A stretch of DNA of 64,000 nucleotides from Gnetum montanum (lineage: Eukaryota > Streptophyta > Gnetopsida > Gnetales > Gnetaceae): contig MNCI01009030.1 in NCBI GenBank assembly GCA_015680685.1, positions 52,511 through 116,510 on the forward strand, written 5' to 3'. Under the pieces are notes generated by a model. That model did not search any database. It was not told the origin of the DNA and worked only from the letters and a program-made list of their open reading frames with translations. The translations under genes and the position numbers were made by a program. The first letter of the stretch is position 1. Each line of letters opens with the position of its first letter. Positions 13,701-23,940 of the stretch are shown here, in pieces.

Positions 13701-13994
13701 CTGCGTAGATCTGGACGCTGAGAAGCAGCAGAAGATGATGATGAGGAGGAGGAGCACTGAACTCCAGCCCAATCAACACAAATTCCATGTCAATTGTGGT
13801 GACTCCAATTGGAAAGCTTGTTAAAGGGATCGTTCTTGATACCTGCCTTGAATTTGAGCAGAGCATTCACATCCCCTTCCAAGCCTGAAGCATGGCTAAC
13901 TCCCACAAAAACATATAAAAGCAAAAGCACCATCACTGAACACAATTTGTATTGCTCTTGCACTGCCATTGCCATAAGGTCTGAGATTGCCATT
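10707..13994 (-). pseudogene. LRR receptor-like protein, copy A, pseudogene
   Basis: Near-identical to the intact gene at 47252-50575, with the same start context, signal peptide, LRRNT, LRR tract, island, C-terminal LRRs and membrane segment. Three lesions break it. A Ser codon has become TGA at 13790-13792, just after the LRRNT start. A Cys codon has become TGA at 12848-12850. A 32-bp insertion at 11435-11466, just before the island domain, shifts the frame. The region on either side stays open (13793-13994, 12851-13789, 11467-12847 and 10707-11465 in a shifted frame), so inactivation is recent relative to the duplication. Truncated secreted LRR fragments remain possible products. Confidence 0.92.
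11435..11466. other. 32-bp GC-rich insertion in RLP-A
   Basis: Copy B reads ggtagttgaccat. Copy A has 32 extra bases between ggtagtt and gaccat. The insert is an imperfect inverted repeat: GATAA and CGCG on the left pair with CGCG and TTATC on the right. No flanking duplication is evident. It could be filler DNA from break repair, or a transposon footprint. Confidence 0.8.
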
Positions 13995-14648
13995 TCTGCT
14001 GCTTTGAATAACTGATTATAATGCATATATATAATCGCTTGTGGGAGAAATGTCTGCGTTGGAAACCAAGTATTGAGAGCCAATGCAAGATTAAGGATGG
14101 ATGTGTGTGGGCTAGATAAATGAAACAATAACTATTAAATGCAACACTGGAAAAAAGTAATCATTCATTGCATGTCTGCAAAGTCTACATTCATTGCATG
14201 TCTGCAAAGTCTACAGGTTGTGGAAAAAATTCTTGGCAGACTGGAATTTAGGTGCTTTGTAACAGTATTTTGATTTGACCATCATGACTTTAGAATATGA
14301 GCGTGTTATAAAGCAATAATGTCTGCACTAGTTTTTTATTTTGTTTTTTCCAAAGCCGGACCGATCGTCATCATGGACAGATTTAGAAATGAATAAATTC
14401 GATTCACTTTTTGTTACGACACGCTACATTGCGTGAAATTTCACACTACGGTCTGCAGCAAGAGTCAGAGTAGTCAATTTTGGATGGCAGTGGAGTAGTC
14501 AATTTTGGATTGCAGTGGATTTCGTGGAAAATAGAAACCACACATTCCACATTAGAAAAGTTGAGGGAAGTAAAGTGTTCTGTGTTTTCCTTTCATACCA
14601 AAACGTCCATTGTACGCAGAGACAGCATTCCACGCACGCAGTAACAAT

Positions 14649-15010
14649 ATTCCATGTGGACCGGAATTTACCATGCATTAGAAAAGTTGAGGGGATTAAA
14701 TTTTGGTTTGTGTGTTTTTCCTTTCCAGCAACACGTCCATTATACCCAGCAACAACATTTTACGGAGTCGGATTTACATTCATCAGAAAAGTTGAGGGGA
14801 GTAAATCAAAAGTTTTAAGTCTTCGGATTCCATGTGGACCGGAATTTACCAGGCATTAGAAAAGTTGAGGGGATTAAATTTTGGTTTGTGTGTTTTTCCT
14901 TTCCGAACAACACGTCCATTATACCCAGCAACAATATTTTACGGAGTGGGATTTACATTCCACGCATCAGAAAAGTTGAGGGGAGTAAATCAAAAGTTTT
15001 AAGTCTTCGG
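14649..15010. repeat. Two 178-bp tandem units upstream of RLP-A
   Basis: Unit 1 (14649-14826) and unit 2 (14827-15010) both start attccatgtggacc and end aagtcttcgg. The submotif cattagaaaagttgagg recurs about five times between 14550 and 14985, with slight variants. Copy B has a single unit. The array lies roughly 0.7-1 kb upstream of the RLP start codon. Confidence 0.85.
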
Positions 15011-15155
15011 GAAGGAATGAAGATGCTTTACATTACCCAAAAGAAAAGCTAAACGTTCATGTCATCATGGATAAACTTTAAAAATGATGCTAATGGATTT
15101 GGCTGTAGGTATAAACATTCTTAGGAGTTTGCAACCTTCTATGGAGGCCATAGAG

Positions 15156-15171
15156 ACCACATAACATTATG
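15156..15171 (+). repeat. Left target-site duplication of LINE-2
   Basis: accacataacattatg occurs here and again at 21101-21116. Copy B has one related copy at the empty site (about 51486-51501, with actacataacattatg). A perfect 16-bp duplication is of the size expected for target-primed reverse transcription. Confidence 0.95.
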
Positions 15172-15176
15172 GGGGG

Positions 15177-15191
15177 GGGGTGTCGGACCCC
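15177..15191 (-). other. LINE-2 3'-terminal hairpin and C run
   Basis: On the minus strand GGGGT-CCGAC-ACCCC can fold as a 5-bp stem with a 5-nt loop at the very end of the element. It merges into a homopolymer of ten G on the plus strand (15171-15180), of which the first base can belong to the target-site duplication. Some LINE reverse transcriptases recognise 3' hairpins. That role here is inference. Confidence 0.5.
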
Positions 15192-15484
15192 AAAAAGAGA
15201 ATTTTATTAATAGAAAACAAAATGTAGTACATAAACAACTTTCATACATACAGAGTGAGGAAATGAGGGAGAGAAACCATGTTGACTGAGATTATTATAA
15301 AGGAGACATTCTAAACTTAGCATTCCACAGGAAATGAAAATGCAATCTTGAGGGTAACCATTCGCTGAAAAGTATGTAACTTTTCCTGGATGTGGATTGT
15401 CGGAAGAGAACAAAGGTGGAAGAAAGGGGAAAAAGCCGACTAGTGCAGAGAACTGTGGCTTCATTAGGAGACTCTCTTCGGAAG

Positions 15485-18400
15485 CTAGGCCTGATGATGG
15501 TGATTATTTAGATCTCCGATATGACTCCATGGCTGCAATAAGAGAAACAATTGATTAGCATTCATCTTGAATTTCGGGGCTTGAGATATAATTTGGAAGT
15601 GAACATGCCGTAAAGTTTGCATTTTTTCCGAAGTAGTTAGCTGTAAGGGGTTTGAAATAATTGTCTTTTGAAAATGTGTGGTACATCTACGTTTCCAAAT
15701 ATTATATAAAATGATGGGCCTAAGGATCTTCCATAGGAAATGAGAGTTTTTGGACCTGATAGTTAAGAAACCAAACATTACAGCCTCTTGTGTTAGAGTG
15801 CATGAGGGGAAAACCTTAGAGGCCCATTCCCATGCATGCTGAGCAAATGGGCAAAGCCAAAAAACGTGGACAAAGGTTTCAGGGTCATTACATAAAGGGC
15901 ACTTAGGGGAGTGAATCCCAAGGTATGCTAAACGTTTCCCGATTGGGAGACCTTGATGAAGAAAACACCAAAGGAATTGTTGAATTTTAGGAAGAGTCGG
16001 GAGATGCCAAATTTGGTTGAAAAGAGAGATCCAAAAATCCTCAGTTTCTTGTTTATTCCAAGATCGATTACAACGTAGAATGACTTCGGAAGAATCGTGT
16101 AACAATTGGAAGGGAACATGTGGCCGATAAGGAAAAATTTTTGACCCATTAGACCAATAGAGGCCATGAAATAGACCTTGGATAGCACCATCAAGGCGTA
16201 AAGATTGATGAAGAAATGTATGTAACTGGTGAAAGCAAAGCCTCATTGCTTTCGAAGCGCCATATAGGTTTTCGAACGCTTCCCAAGAAATCCATTGATT
16301 AGCAAGGCGAAGACAATTGAGGGAAATCACTCCCTTCCGGTACCAAATAATGGCTAATCTTGCGTTAGTAATGGCAAGAGGGGAAGGGGTCAAGGGTAAC
16401 CACCAAGGGCAAAGCATGGGAAGGAGAGTAGGGTTAAGATGGATATTAGACCAATTAATATGATGGTGGAGAACTTGCCAAGCCTTCCATATGCTTTTGA
16501 ATACATGGGAACCAGGAATGGAGATAGAATGAGGAGAGAAAATCCAATTAATAGGATGGATGGTTTTCCAAAAAGGCTTATGTTTAGGAAAACTTTGATG
16601 AAGCCTTAGCTGGAGAAGATTTCCAATTATGTCAGAGGTGTCCAGATGTTGCACAAGCCACTTAGCTACTAAGGTGAGTCCCTGTTTGTATGAATTCAAC
16701 AGTCCTAATCCTCCTTTGTTTCTAGGAAGAGTGACAATGTTCCATGCAACACGATGAAAACCACGCTGGGAATCTTTAGATGACCACATGAAGTCTCGAA
16801 ATAATCGCTCCAAGTTTTGATAGGCTGTGTGGGAAGGAGCCCAGCATGAGGAATAATATACATGGGTAGAAGCACAAATGGATTTACAAACAAGATATTT
16901 TCCTGCCAAGGTAAGGGGCTTAGTCTTCCACTTTTTAGTTTTCTTACGAATACGAGAGATAACTAGCTCCCACAATGTAGAAGTAGGACCACGAAATCGA
17001 AAAGGGATTCCCAAGAGCTTCATGATCTCATGGTCTTGGATTAATTTCCATGGATAGGTGGGGAGTTTACTATAATTGTTATGAAAACTATATACAGAAG
17101 ATTTAGACCAATTAATGGTAGAACCAGAGAGAGAACAATATTGCTCTACTTGGGCTAAAAGACGTTTAACGTTATCGGTTGTATTTTGGATTAGAAAAAA
17201 AGAGTCATCAGCAAAATGCATATTAAGCAGTTGATGTTGAGGAGAGGAAAAGTGCATGCCATATAGCATACCTGAGTGAATATCGTGGTTAATTTGATGG
17301 CAAAGGAAATCCGCAGCAATTATAAAGAGATAAGGGGCAGGAGGACAACCTTGTCTTACTGATCTATGAATTACAAAGGGGGCGGTGATGCCAAAGGTGG
17401 TGGCTATTCTCGCATTAGCATTTGAGAAGAGACATTTCACCATATGAAGATACTTGGAGCCAAAACCGAGTTTTGACATAGTTTGAAGGATGAAGTCCCA
17501 CTTAATGTTGTCATAGGCCTTAGCATAGTCCAATTTCATCAAAAGGATGTCTTGGCCATCATCCTCAGCCCACTGCAAATCTTCCCAAGCAGCCACAACA
17601 TTATCTAAGATATAACGCCCTGGGACAAATCCGGTTTGTTGAGGGGATATAATTTTATGAAGGAATTTTTTCAAACGTAAAGCTAAGCATTTGGCCCAGA
17701 TTTTGTATACCACATTAAGAAGAGTAATGGGTCGCCAATTAGCTATACTAGTAGGGTCTCCTGATTTGGGAAGGAGGCGAATAATCCCAAGATTTAAATT
17801 TGGTCCTAGAGAACCAAGATGGATAGCCTCTTTAATTACTTGGAAAAGGTCATGGCCAACTAGATTCCAATGCCTTTGAAAAAACTCAACAGGGAAACCA
17901 TCATATCCAGGAGCTTTCCCAGAACTAAGTTTGAAACAAGCGTGTTGAAGCTCTTCTTGAGTGATATTAGCGTCGAGGATGTGAGACATGGATGAGTCAA
18001 CTAACCTAGGATAGTTACGCGTAGTGTCCTCAAATGATGAGAGATTCATAGGGGAAGCTATAAACAAGGCTTCAAAGTGCTCCTTAAGGTAAGAGAGGAT
18101 ACTCTCATGATCATTGATAATAACACCATCCCTAGAGAGAGTATCTGGGGATGGATTGGAAGGAGAGCTGTTGAGATATTTAAAAAATTCCTTACATTGC
18201 TCATCTTGAATCTTCAACCAAGTAAGTCTACTTTTGATTAAGGCACTGTGGGCCTTGTGGACTTCCCAGCATTGGAAAGTGGAGCGAACTTTAGCAAGTT
18301 CTTCGTGAATGTGGGTGTTAAAGGGTTCTATGGATAATCTTTCCGTAAGATTATTAATAGTTGAACAAATGTTGTTGTACTCTTGTCTAGAACGAGAGGC

Positions 18401-19330
18401 CACTTCCTTGCCGAACTTTCGAGCAAAGTTCCTCACCCTACTAGTAGTTCGCAGCCACCATTGGATCCAACCCACCTGGCCAATGGGCCTAGGTTCGGCG
18501 TTCCAAAGATTAGAGAGAAGATGTTGAGACGAGGGAGACGAGAATAAATTAGAGTGTAGGCGGAAGAGGTGGAATCTGGTCCTATGAGAAGTACCAGAGA
18601 TTTGCATGGAAATGACGATGGGATAATGGTCAGATAACGTAGCATGTTGGTGAACCGTAGTGGTGGAGATTGCCTGCCAAAAGGATAGGGTGGAGAAGTA
18701 AAATCGATCTAGCCGACTATATATTCGAGCCTGACCCAGACGAAGGTTACTCCAAGTAAATCTATGGAGAGATCTGCTAGAGTTATCTGTGACTCCGTCA
18801 AGGAGATAAAATTGTTTTTTAAAGTCAGACCAAGGTTGAATTTCATGAGGAGGAAGTCGAAAAGGAACTCCCCCAAGTTTATCGTGAGGAAATTCAATCA
18901 TATTAAAATCTCCGCCAAAAATCCAAGGGACGGAAGGAAGAGAAAAGGTTAGTTCCTGCCATAAGTTAGCCCGTTCGATGGAGTCATTTGGAGCATAAAC
19001 AGAGCAAACCCCAAAGGGTCCTTTGGAGGAGGAGAAGATAGCCCAAGAAACTCTTTGGCTTGAATCGGAACCAGAACGGATGAGTTTGTCTTTCCAATGG
19101 GCTGAAATGAGAATAGCGGCTCCACCTTTTCCAGACTCGTGGGAGGTAGCTATGACTGAGGAGTGGGGAAGGAACCTATGAGCTGAAAACTCTAAGTCAG
19201 AAGTTGAAATTTTAATTTCCTGAAGAAGGATGAAATCAAAGGTGGTATTCAGACTTGAGAGAAAATTGCTAGCCCTTTTACTTCGAAGCCTATCTGTAAG
19301 GCCGCGAACGTTCCAAGAGACTAAATTCAT
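15485..19330 (-). CDS. LINE-2 ORF2: endonuclease-reverse transcriptase, 1281 aa
   Basis: Nicks target DNA and copies the element RNA in place. The endonuclease occupies roughly residues 1-240: SWNVRG (N7), LQE (E38), GDFN (D141, N143), SRLDR (D208), SDHYPI (S233, D234, H235). The RT spans about 470-760: GKAPGYDG at 471-478, LLPKSGDP, the NWRPITLLN segment, QTGFVPGRYILDN, LDYAKAYD with D601, SVRQGCPPAPY, and FADD at 706-709. A zinc motif near the C-terminus has C1144, C1147, H1155 and C1160. There is no RNase H domain. The length is usual for plant L1 ORF2. The start is the ATG inside the ATGA overlap with the ORF1 stop. No internal stop or frameshift is seen. Confidence 0.95.
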   Translation of the reverse strand: MNLVSWNVRGLTDRLRSKRASNFLSSLNTTFDFILLQEIKISTSDLEFSAHRFLPHSSVIATSHESGKGGAAILISAHWKDKLIRSGSDSSQRVSWAIFSSSKGPFGVCSVYAPNDSIERANLWQELTFSLPSVPWIFGGDFNMIEFPHDKLGGVPFRLPPHEIQPWSDFKKQFYLLDGVTDNSSRSLHRFTWSNLRLGQARIYSRLDRFYFSTLSFWQAISTTTVHQHATLSDHYPIVISMQISGTSHRTRFHLFRLHSNLFSSPSSQHLLSNLWNAEPRPIGQVGWIQWWLRTTSRVRNFARKFGKEVASRSRQEYNNICSTINNLTERLSIEPFNTHIHEELAKVRSTFQCWEVHKAHSALIKSRLTWLKIQDEQCKEFFKYLNSSPSNPSPDTLSRDGVIINDHESILSYLKEHFEALFIASPMNLSSFEDTTRNYPRLVDSSMSHILDANITQEELQHACFKLSSGKAPGYDGFPVEFFQRHWNLVGHDLFQVIKEAIHLGSLGPNLNLGIIRLLPKSGDPTSIANWRPITLLNVVYKIWAKCLALRLKKFLHKIISPQQTGFVPGRYILDNVVAAWEDLQWAEDDGQDILLMKLDYAKAYDNIKWDFILQTMSKLGFGSKYLHMVKCLFSNANARIATTFGITAPFVIHRSVRQGCPPAPYLFIIAADFLCHQINHDIHSGMLYGMHFSSPQHQLLNMHFADDSFFLIQNTTDNVKRLLAQVEQYCSLSGSTINWSKSSVYSFHNNYSKLPTYPWKLIQDHEIMKLLGIPFRFRGPTSTLWELVISRIRKKTKKWKTKPLTLAGKYLVCKSICASTHVYYSSCWAPSHTAYQNLERLFRDFMWSSKDSQRGFHRVAWNIVTLPRNKGGLGLLNSYKQGLTLVAKWLVQHLDTSDIIGNLLQLRLHQSFPKHKPFWKTIHPINWIFSPHSISIPGSHVFKSIWKAWQVLHHHINWSNIHLNPTLLPMLCPWWLPLTPSPLAITNARLAIIWYRKGVISLNCLRLANQWISWEAFENLYGASKAMRLCFHQLHTFLHQSLRLDGAIQGLFHGLYWSNGSKIFPYRPHVPFQLLHDSSEVILRCNRSWNKQETEDFWISLFNQIWHLPTLPKIQQFLWCFLHQGLPIGKRLAYLGIHSPKCPLCNDPETFVHVFWLCPFAQHAWEWASKVFPSCTLTQEAVMFGFLTIRSKNSHFLWKILRPIILYNIWKRRCTTHFQKTIISNPLQLTTSEKMQTLRHVHFQIISQAPKFKMNANQLFLLLQPWSHIGDLNNHHHQA

Positions 19331-20466
19331 GAGGAGGTGGAAGATGCAGGTAAGGAAAGAACTTCAGAGGATTGGAGGGTTGATGTGTCCTCATCCATTA
19401 TGTTGGAGAGGACTACTAAGGGGGCGTTTGTATTAACTGGAATTATAGAAGAGGCTATATGGGAGGGAGATGGTGGTGGGTCAGAAAAGGAGGATGGTTT
19501 AGCTCTTTTCCTGCCCCCTTCATTCCCACCCTCAGTGGATAAAAGAGAGTCCTTGAAAGATTTAGACTGGGTGACTTTAGCGTGCGAAGTGATCTTTATC
19601 GAGGAGCTAGAATGAGGGACCTGGGGGGTAGAGGATTTAGGTTTGGAGAGAACATTAGAGGTCTTGTGGGGAGTGGCTGCAAATTTAAATGTTTTCGGTG
19701 GGACTTGAGTTTCATCTATAGGGGAAGAACGGTGTTGTGAAGCGTTGGTGGTTTTTGTCTTCCTAGCTAAGGAAGGGCAGGCCGAGATGTGGTGATCAGC
19801 TCGATGACAATAGCTACAGGAATTTGGAAGGTAAAAAAAATCCACTTTTTGTGTGAACAATTTTCCTCTAGCCGCTAATGTAAGAGAGGTTTTCTTGTGA
19901 GAGATGTCTAGTTCTATACAATAGCGACGAAACTGAAATCCATTAACCTCTACTCCGTGATCAGAGATAATGTGACCTAGGGTACTGACAATATCTCTCT
20001 CAAAGGTGGAAAAAATAAGAGGAAGATTAGGTAACTCCACATAACAGGGGATAGTTTTATAGGCTGGGTCTGTGACATCAAAGTCAAATTTCCATGGACG
20101 GACGACCAGGGTGGCATTTCGTGCTGGGAAAAAATAGGTTGAAAGGGCTTTCTGGACATGAGAAGCATCAGAGAGTTCTGCGAGCACAAAGTTTCGGGCA
20201 TAATATCGGGCATAGGAAACGGTTATGCCGTGAGATTGGAAAATAGATTTGATGTACAAATTGAGATTTACGGATCGGGGAATAAAACCCATAATCTGAA
20301 TAAAAATGAACCGAGATGCATAACCTTCAGCTACATTATCAAAAAGATCTTCTGGAAGAAAAAAATCAACATTAGTGGAGTTGGGGGAACTTCCCTGCTG
20401 AGAAGAACCAGACGGGCCGTGAGACGCATCCATGACTACCCTGTAGCAAAGATCTTTTCTGCCCAC
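19327..20466 (-). CDS. LINE-2 ORF1: DUF4283-like, CCHC-knuckle RNA-binding protein, 379 aa
   Basis: Expected to coat element RNA and form the ribonucleoprotein needed for retrotransposition. Residues of about 33-210 form a DUF4283-like region, recognised by resemblance to plant LINE ORF1 proteins. A CX2CX4HX4C knuckle lies at C217, C220, H225 and C230. The tail of about 235-379 is rich in Ser, Pro, Lys and Thr and probably disordered. The stop (19327-19329) overlaps the ORF2 start. Met12 is an alternative start. The frame is intact. Confidence 0.9.
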   Translation of the reverse strand: MGRKDLCYRVVMDASHGPSGSSQQGSSPNSTNVDFFLPEDLFDNVAEGYASRFIFIQIMGFIPRSVNLNLYIKSIFQSHGITVSYARYYARNFVLAELSDASHVQKALSTYFFPARNATLVVRPWKFDFDVTDPAYKTIPCYVELPNLPLIFSTFERDIVSTLGHIISDHGVEVNGFQFRRYCIELDISHKKTSLTLAARGKLFTQKVDFFYLPNSCSYCHRADHHISACPSLARKTKTTNASQHRSSPIDETQVPPKTFKFAATPHKTSNVLSKPKSSTPQVPHSSSSIKITSHAKVTQSKSFKDSLLSTEGGNEGGRKRAKPSSFSDPPPSPSHIASSIIPVNTNAPLVVLSNIMDEDTSTLQSSEVLSLPASSTSS

Positions 20467-21100
20467 AGCGCAGCCCTACGGTGAACCCGTTGAAGCCAAA
20501 CCACCTCAGGAGATTCTAAAAAAACAGGTTTTCAGAAAAAACCACGCGAATCTGTGCGAGCGGCGGAGGCGGCAGCAGCAGCAGCAGCAGCAGAAGCAGG
20601 GCGTGAGAATGGAGGCGGCGAGCTAGGAGGGCGTGAGTTTTGTGCAGGTGACGACGGGAGGATCGAGCAGAACTAAAACGTGGAAGGTCTGGAAAATGTG
20701 CAGAGCTGAAACGCGAGGAATCTGCAGGTCCTGGAAAACGCGCGGATCTGGATCGTGAGAAGTCTGCAAAGCCAAAGGCAGATCTGGAACCGTTGCCGGA
20801 AGATCTGGAACCCCGGCCAGCAGAACTGGGATCACGGCCTGCAGGTCTGAGATTTGCAGAGGTGGAATGCCGGCGGCCGCGACAATGCCCGCGGCCGCAA
20901 CTGCGGCCACGGCAGTGGTCGAAGGAGAGGCGGTAACGGTAGTGTCGCGGTGCAGCGCAGCAGAGACCTGGCGCCCCGTGACCGCGGCGCAGCGCAGCAG
21001 AACGCTAGAAACAACGGTCACAGAGCCCCGCGCGCGACAGAGACGGAAAAATCAGACGGAAAAATCAAATGCCCACAAAGCCCTCACTTTCTGCAGAATT
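20467..21100 (-). promoter_or_regulatory. LINE-2 5' UTR / presumed internal promoter
   Basis: About 630 bp, strongly GC- and CpG-rich, unlike the AT-rich host sequence, with two GCGGCCGC sites near 20873 and 20892. LINE 5' UTRs normally hold an internal promoter, and the position supports that role here by analogy only. Short open frames in this stretch are not supported as genes. Confidence 0.6.
20572..20594. repeat. (GCA)n microsatellite in LINE-2 5' UTR
   Basis: About eight consecutive gca/cag triplets, followed by the interrupted cagaagcagg. Confidence 0.9.
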
Positions 21101-21116
21101 ACCACATAACATTATG
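21101..21116 (+). repeat. Right target-site duplication of LINE-2
   Basis: Second perfect copy of accacataacattatg, followed by gagtcccagtggtag, which matches the sequence right of the empty site in copy B. Confidence 0.95.
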
Positions 21117-21894
21117 AGTCCCAGTGGTAGTTGTTAGCCATAATTAGAATAATGAATTCCCTAAATTTGTGAGTGCAAAGGAAGTTAGTCCATGGGCAAA
21201 CCAACAATTGCAATAAGATAGTACTTTAGTAGTCATTGAAGAAGAAAGAGGAGAAAATCTTGTCAACCTTATCTTAGGTGGAAAAGCAGACAAATATTCA
21301 AATACTGATATACCTTGCTTTTGCTTTATTGGTAATTTAGATCTTAATTCTTTCTTCCATTGGATTAGATAGTTGGAGTCGTATTTTCAATTAAAGGAGA
21401 GAGGAAAAAAGAAGAAGAAAATTGCAGTTACCAAGTTAACTGGGCTTGCTGTCACATAGTGGGCTAGACAAGTACCAATGAAACGGGGGTTAAAGGGAAA
21501 TAAAGAAAATTAAAACATGGATATAGTTTGTACAGAAACTATAGACCAAGTTTCTTTCTTTGCATTACCACCAAGATTTGTACATGAAATTGTAAGAGTT
21601 GAAATCGAGGGAAAAAAGTATGGTTACCTACAGGAAATTTTATCGGCTATTTCTCCATGCAGAGTTGAAAGAGAAAACCAAAGAGGAGTTTTGCCAATAC
21701 ATTGGTGGTCTTCACATGATTGGTGATAAAACTATTTTTTTCAAGCACGATATCGTAGCTCATCCTATATCATTGTTTATATGATGTATTGGGAGTGTGT
21801 GCCCTATAAATATCAACATTAGCAACAATAATTTCATTACACCCTTAGCTAAACTCTTGCAGTTTGTTTTCATGGTTAGTGATAGAGTGAATCC
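21117..21894. other. Duplication segment right of LINE-2, no gene supported
   Basis: Collinear with 51502-52287 of copy B. An open frame at 21517-21726 on the plus strand is interrupted in copy B by a stop, so it is probably not a conserved gene. Otherwise AT-rich and featureless. Confidence 0.5.
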
Positions 21895-23442
21895 TGTTAA
21901 CTAATTACGCATTGTGCAAAAATCGTTATTTGCAAATATTTCCAGCACAAAAATAACACACCAATAGGGAAATAAAATTTGTAGAGAAGTGAGAGAGAAA
22001 CAAGGGCGATAAATAAGAAGACAACTTTGCAACTTTTATAACATCTTCAAAACTACAGAGATACCCTCCCAGAGATGTTTACAAAGATCACAAGTCAGTT
22101 GTTCCCACAGAACAACCCTTACACAAGAGACCACACACTCTCAACTCACTCATCATAACCAACCCCAGATGGATTTAAATAGCTAGATCTAGGGTTAAAA
22201 TAATGAAAACAACTAATAATTAATTCAGACATGTCTTCACTTTTTCTTTACAACAAGTTTTAGATATCTTAACTCTTCTTTTCATATTTTAGAAAATTCT
22301 AAAACTAACTAAGACAAAAGTGAAGTTTAACATAAGTTAACTATAAATTTTGTCTTCACATCTCTAACAATCTTCCACTTGAAAAAAATCATTGAGATTG
22401 ATAAAAAAACAAGTTGAAAAAATTTCATCAATCAATATGCCATGCCTTCCACAACATGTAGAAAAATCACAGGTACGCACACAACCATTCGAGGAGCATC
22501 TTTCCAAGAAACATCCTAACGAATGAGGCCTCCTTAAGTTAAAACAACATGAGATAGCATTGCACTAGCATTACCAAATACTATCCCAAAAAATCATAAC
22601 ACATGCTAACACAAAACTTGAAAAAAAACAAAAGAGACTTGTAGGTCAGACTCTAACATAATAATAAGATACTTTTTCAACAACAACAAATCTAAGAGAC
22701 AACATCATCACGTCTCAAAACAAAGCAATCCCTTTTCAAATGTCCAATCTCATGAGGTGCCAACATCTTGATCTCTTTTCTTTTTCATCTGTTTCATCCA
22801 TCAATGAGAACAAAAACAAGACATTTTTACTATATTGTACACACAACTCCCACCGAAATAATCTACACTAAAATAGAAAAAACAATCTACAAATAATCCA
22901 CCTTGGAACACCTTTTGTGCTCCACCAATAACAAACATTGCACAACTTAAACTTGCTCAACCTTGCTTTGATACCATTTGTTAACTAATTACACATTGTG
23001 CAAAAATCTTTACTTGCAAATATTACTAGCACAAAAATAATACAACAAGAAAATAAAACTTGTAGAATGGAGTGAGAGAGAAACAAGGGAGATAAACAAG
23101 AAAGCAACTTCACAACTTTTATAACATTTTCAAAACTACAGAGATATGTTTACAAAGATCACAAGTTAGTTGTTTCTACACAACAACCTTTACACAAGAG
23201 ACCACACACTTTCAACTCACTTATCATAATCAACTCAAGATGGATTTAAATAGCCAATTGTAGGGTTAAAATAATGGTAACAACTAATAATTAATTTTGA
23301 AATTTTTTTCACTTTTTCTTTTACAACAAGTTTTAGATATCTTAACTCTTCTTTTTATATTTTAGAAAATTCTAGAACTAAATAAGACAAAAGTGAAGTT
23401 CAACACAAGTTAACTATAGATTTTGTCTTCACATCTCTAACA
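21895..23442 (-). mobile_element. TRIM-like LTR element (copy A)
   Basis: Two direct repeats that start TGTTA and end TAACA (21895-22369 and 22979-23442) flank about 610 bp without coding capacity. Read on the minus strand, TGGTATCAAAGCAAGG (22976-22961) lies two bases after the right LTR. This is a primer-binding site for initiator methionine tRNA. A purine-rich tract (AAGTGGAAGATT) precedes the left LTR. This is the layout of a terminal-repeat retrotransposon in miniature. The flanking 5-mers are aatcc and aatac, a decayed target duplication that is perfect in copy B. Mobility would need enzymes from another element. Confidence 0.88.
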
Positions 23443-23447
23443 AATAC

Positions 23448-23940
23448 CTGTAGTGTGGTGTTGAGTAGTTAATAGAGTCTTTATTTAAGTGGATTGTACT
23501 CAGGCATAGTTTATGTCCAGCAATAAAGATCAAGATTGTTTTTCATCATTGTAGCATCTACTTAGTTCTTTTATTTTACTTAGCTAATTTTTTACTTAGT
23601 TTTATTTTCATGTTTACTTTAGCTTAGCTCTTTACATTTTCAAAGTACTTTACTTTTCACAGTTATTAGTAAGGTGGAATGAGTACGACTGGTTTTAAGC
23701 GTTAAGTGTAATCGGTTGGTAACCCAGTAGTGGTTTCACTTAATTTGTTCAATAGTGAAGTGACTTGATAATCCCGATAATAGTTACATAAACCCAAGAT
23801 GTGTATGGCAAGCCAAGACTAGTTGCTCGTCGTCGTATGCTAGGGTAGATTTATATTTCTATTATTATTTAGATTTAGATTTTCTCTTAATTCTCATTAT
23901 GTTTGTACTTAGGAGTACTATGAGCCCACAACATCAATAT
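23448..23940 (+). repeat. Degenerate LTR-like remnant (copy A)
   Basis: Blocks such as caataaagatcaagattg, aatgagtacgactgg and tgtatggcaagccaag appear in the same order as in the plus-strand LTR at 63499-64000 (acaataaagacgagc, catgagtacgacttgg, tgtacggctagccaag). This indicates an old R/U5 portion of a related LTR. Exact ends are unclear. Confidence 0.45.

Larger units (their letters stand above)
15172..21100 (-). mobile_element. LINE-2: full-length L1-type LINE with intact ORFs
   Basis: About 5.9 kb between perfect 16-bp target-site duplications. On the minus strand the order is a GC-rich 5' UTR (21100-20467), ORF1, ORF2 and a 3' UTR (15484-15172). Both ORFs are open and all motifs needed for retrotransposition are visible, so this is a plausible autonomous copy. 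The 3' end lacks poly(A). It ends GGGGT-CCGAC-ACCCC, a possible 5-bp hairpin, extended into a C run. The insertion postdates the segmental duplication. It belongs to a different subfamily from LINE-1, judging by the protein divergence. Confidence 0.95.

Noticed and set aside
20623-21117. Several GC-rich open frames in the LINE-2 5' UTR
   Set aside because: Overlapping frames on both strands of CpG-rich UTR, with Ala/Pro/Arg bias from composition and no domain or conservation.
21517-21726. 69-aa ORF right of LINE-2
   Set aside because: The copy B counterpart has an in-frame stop and there is no family resemblance.
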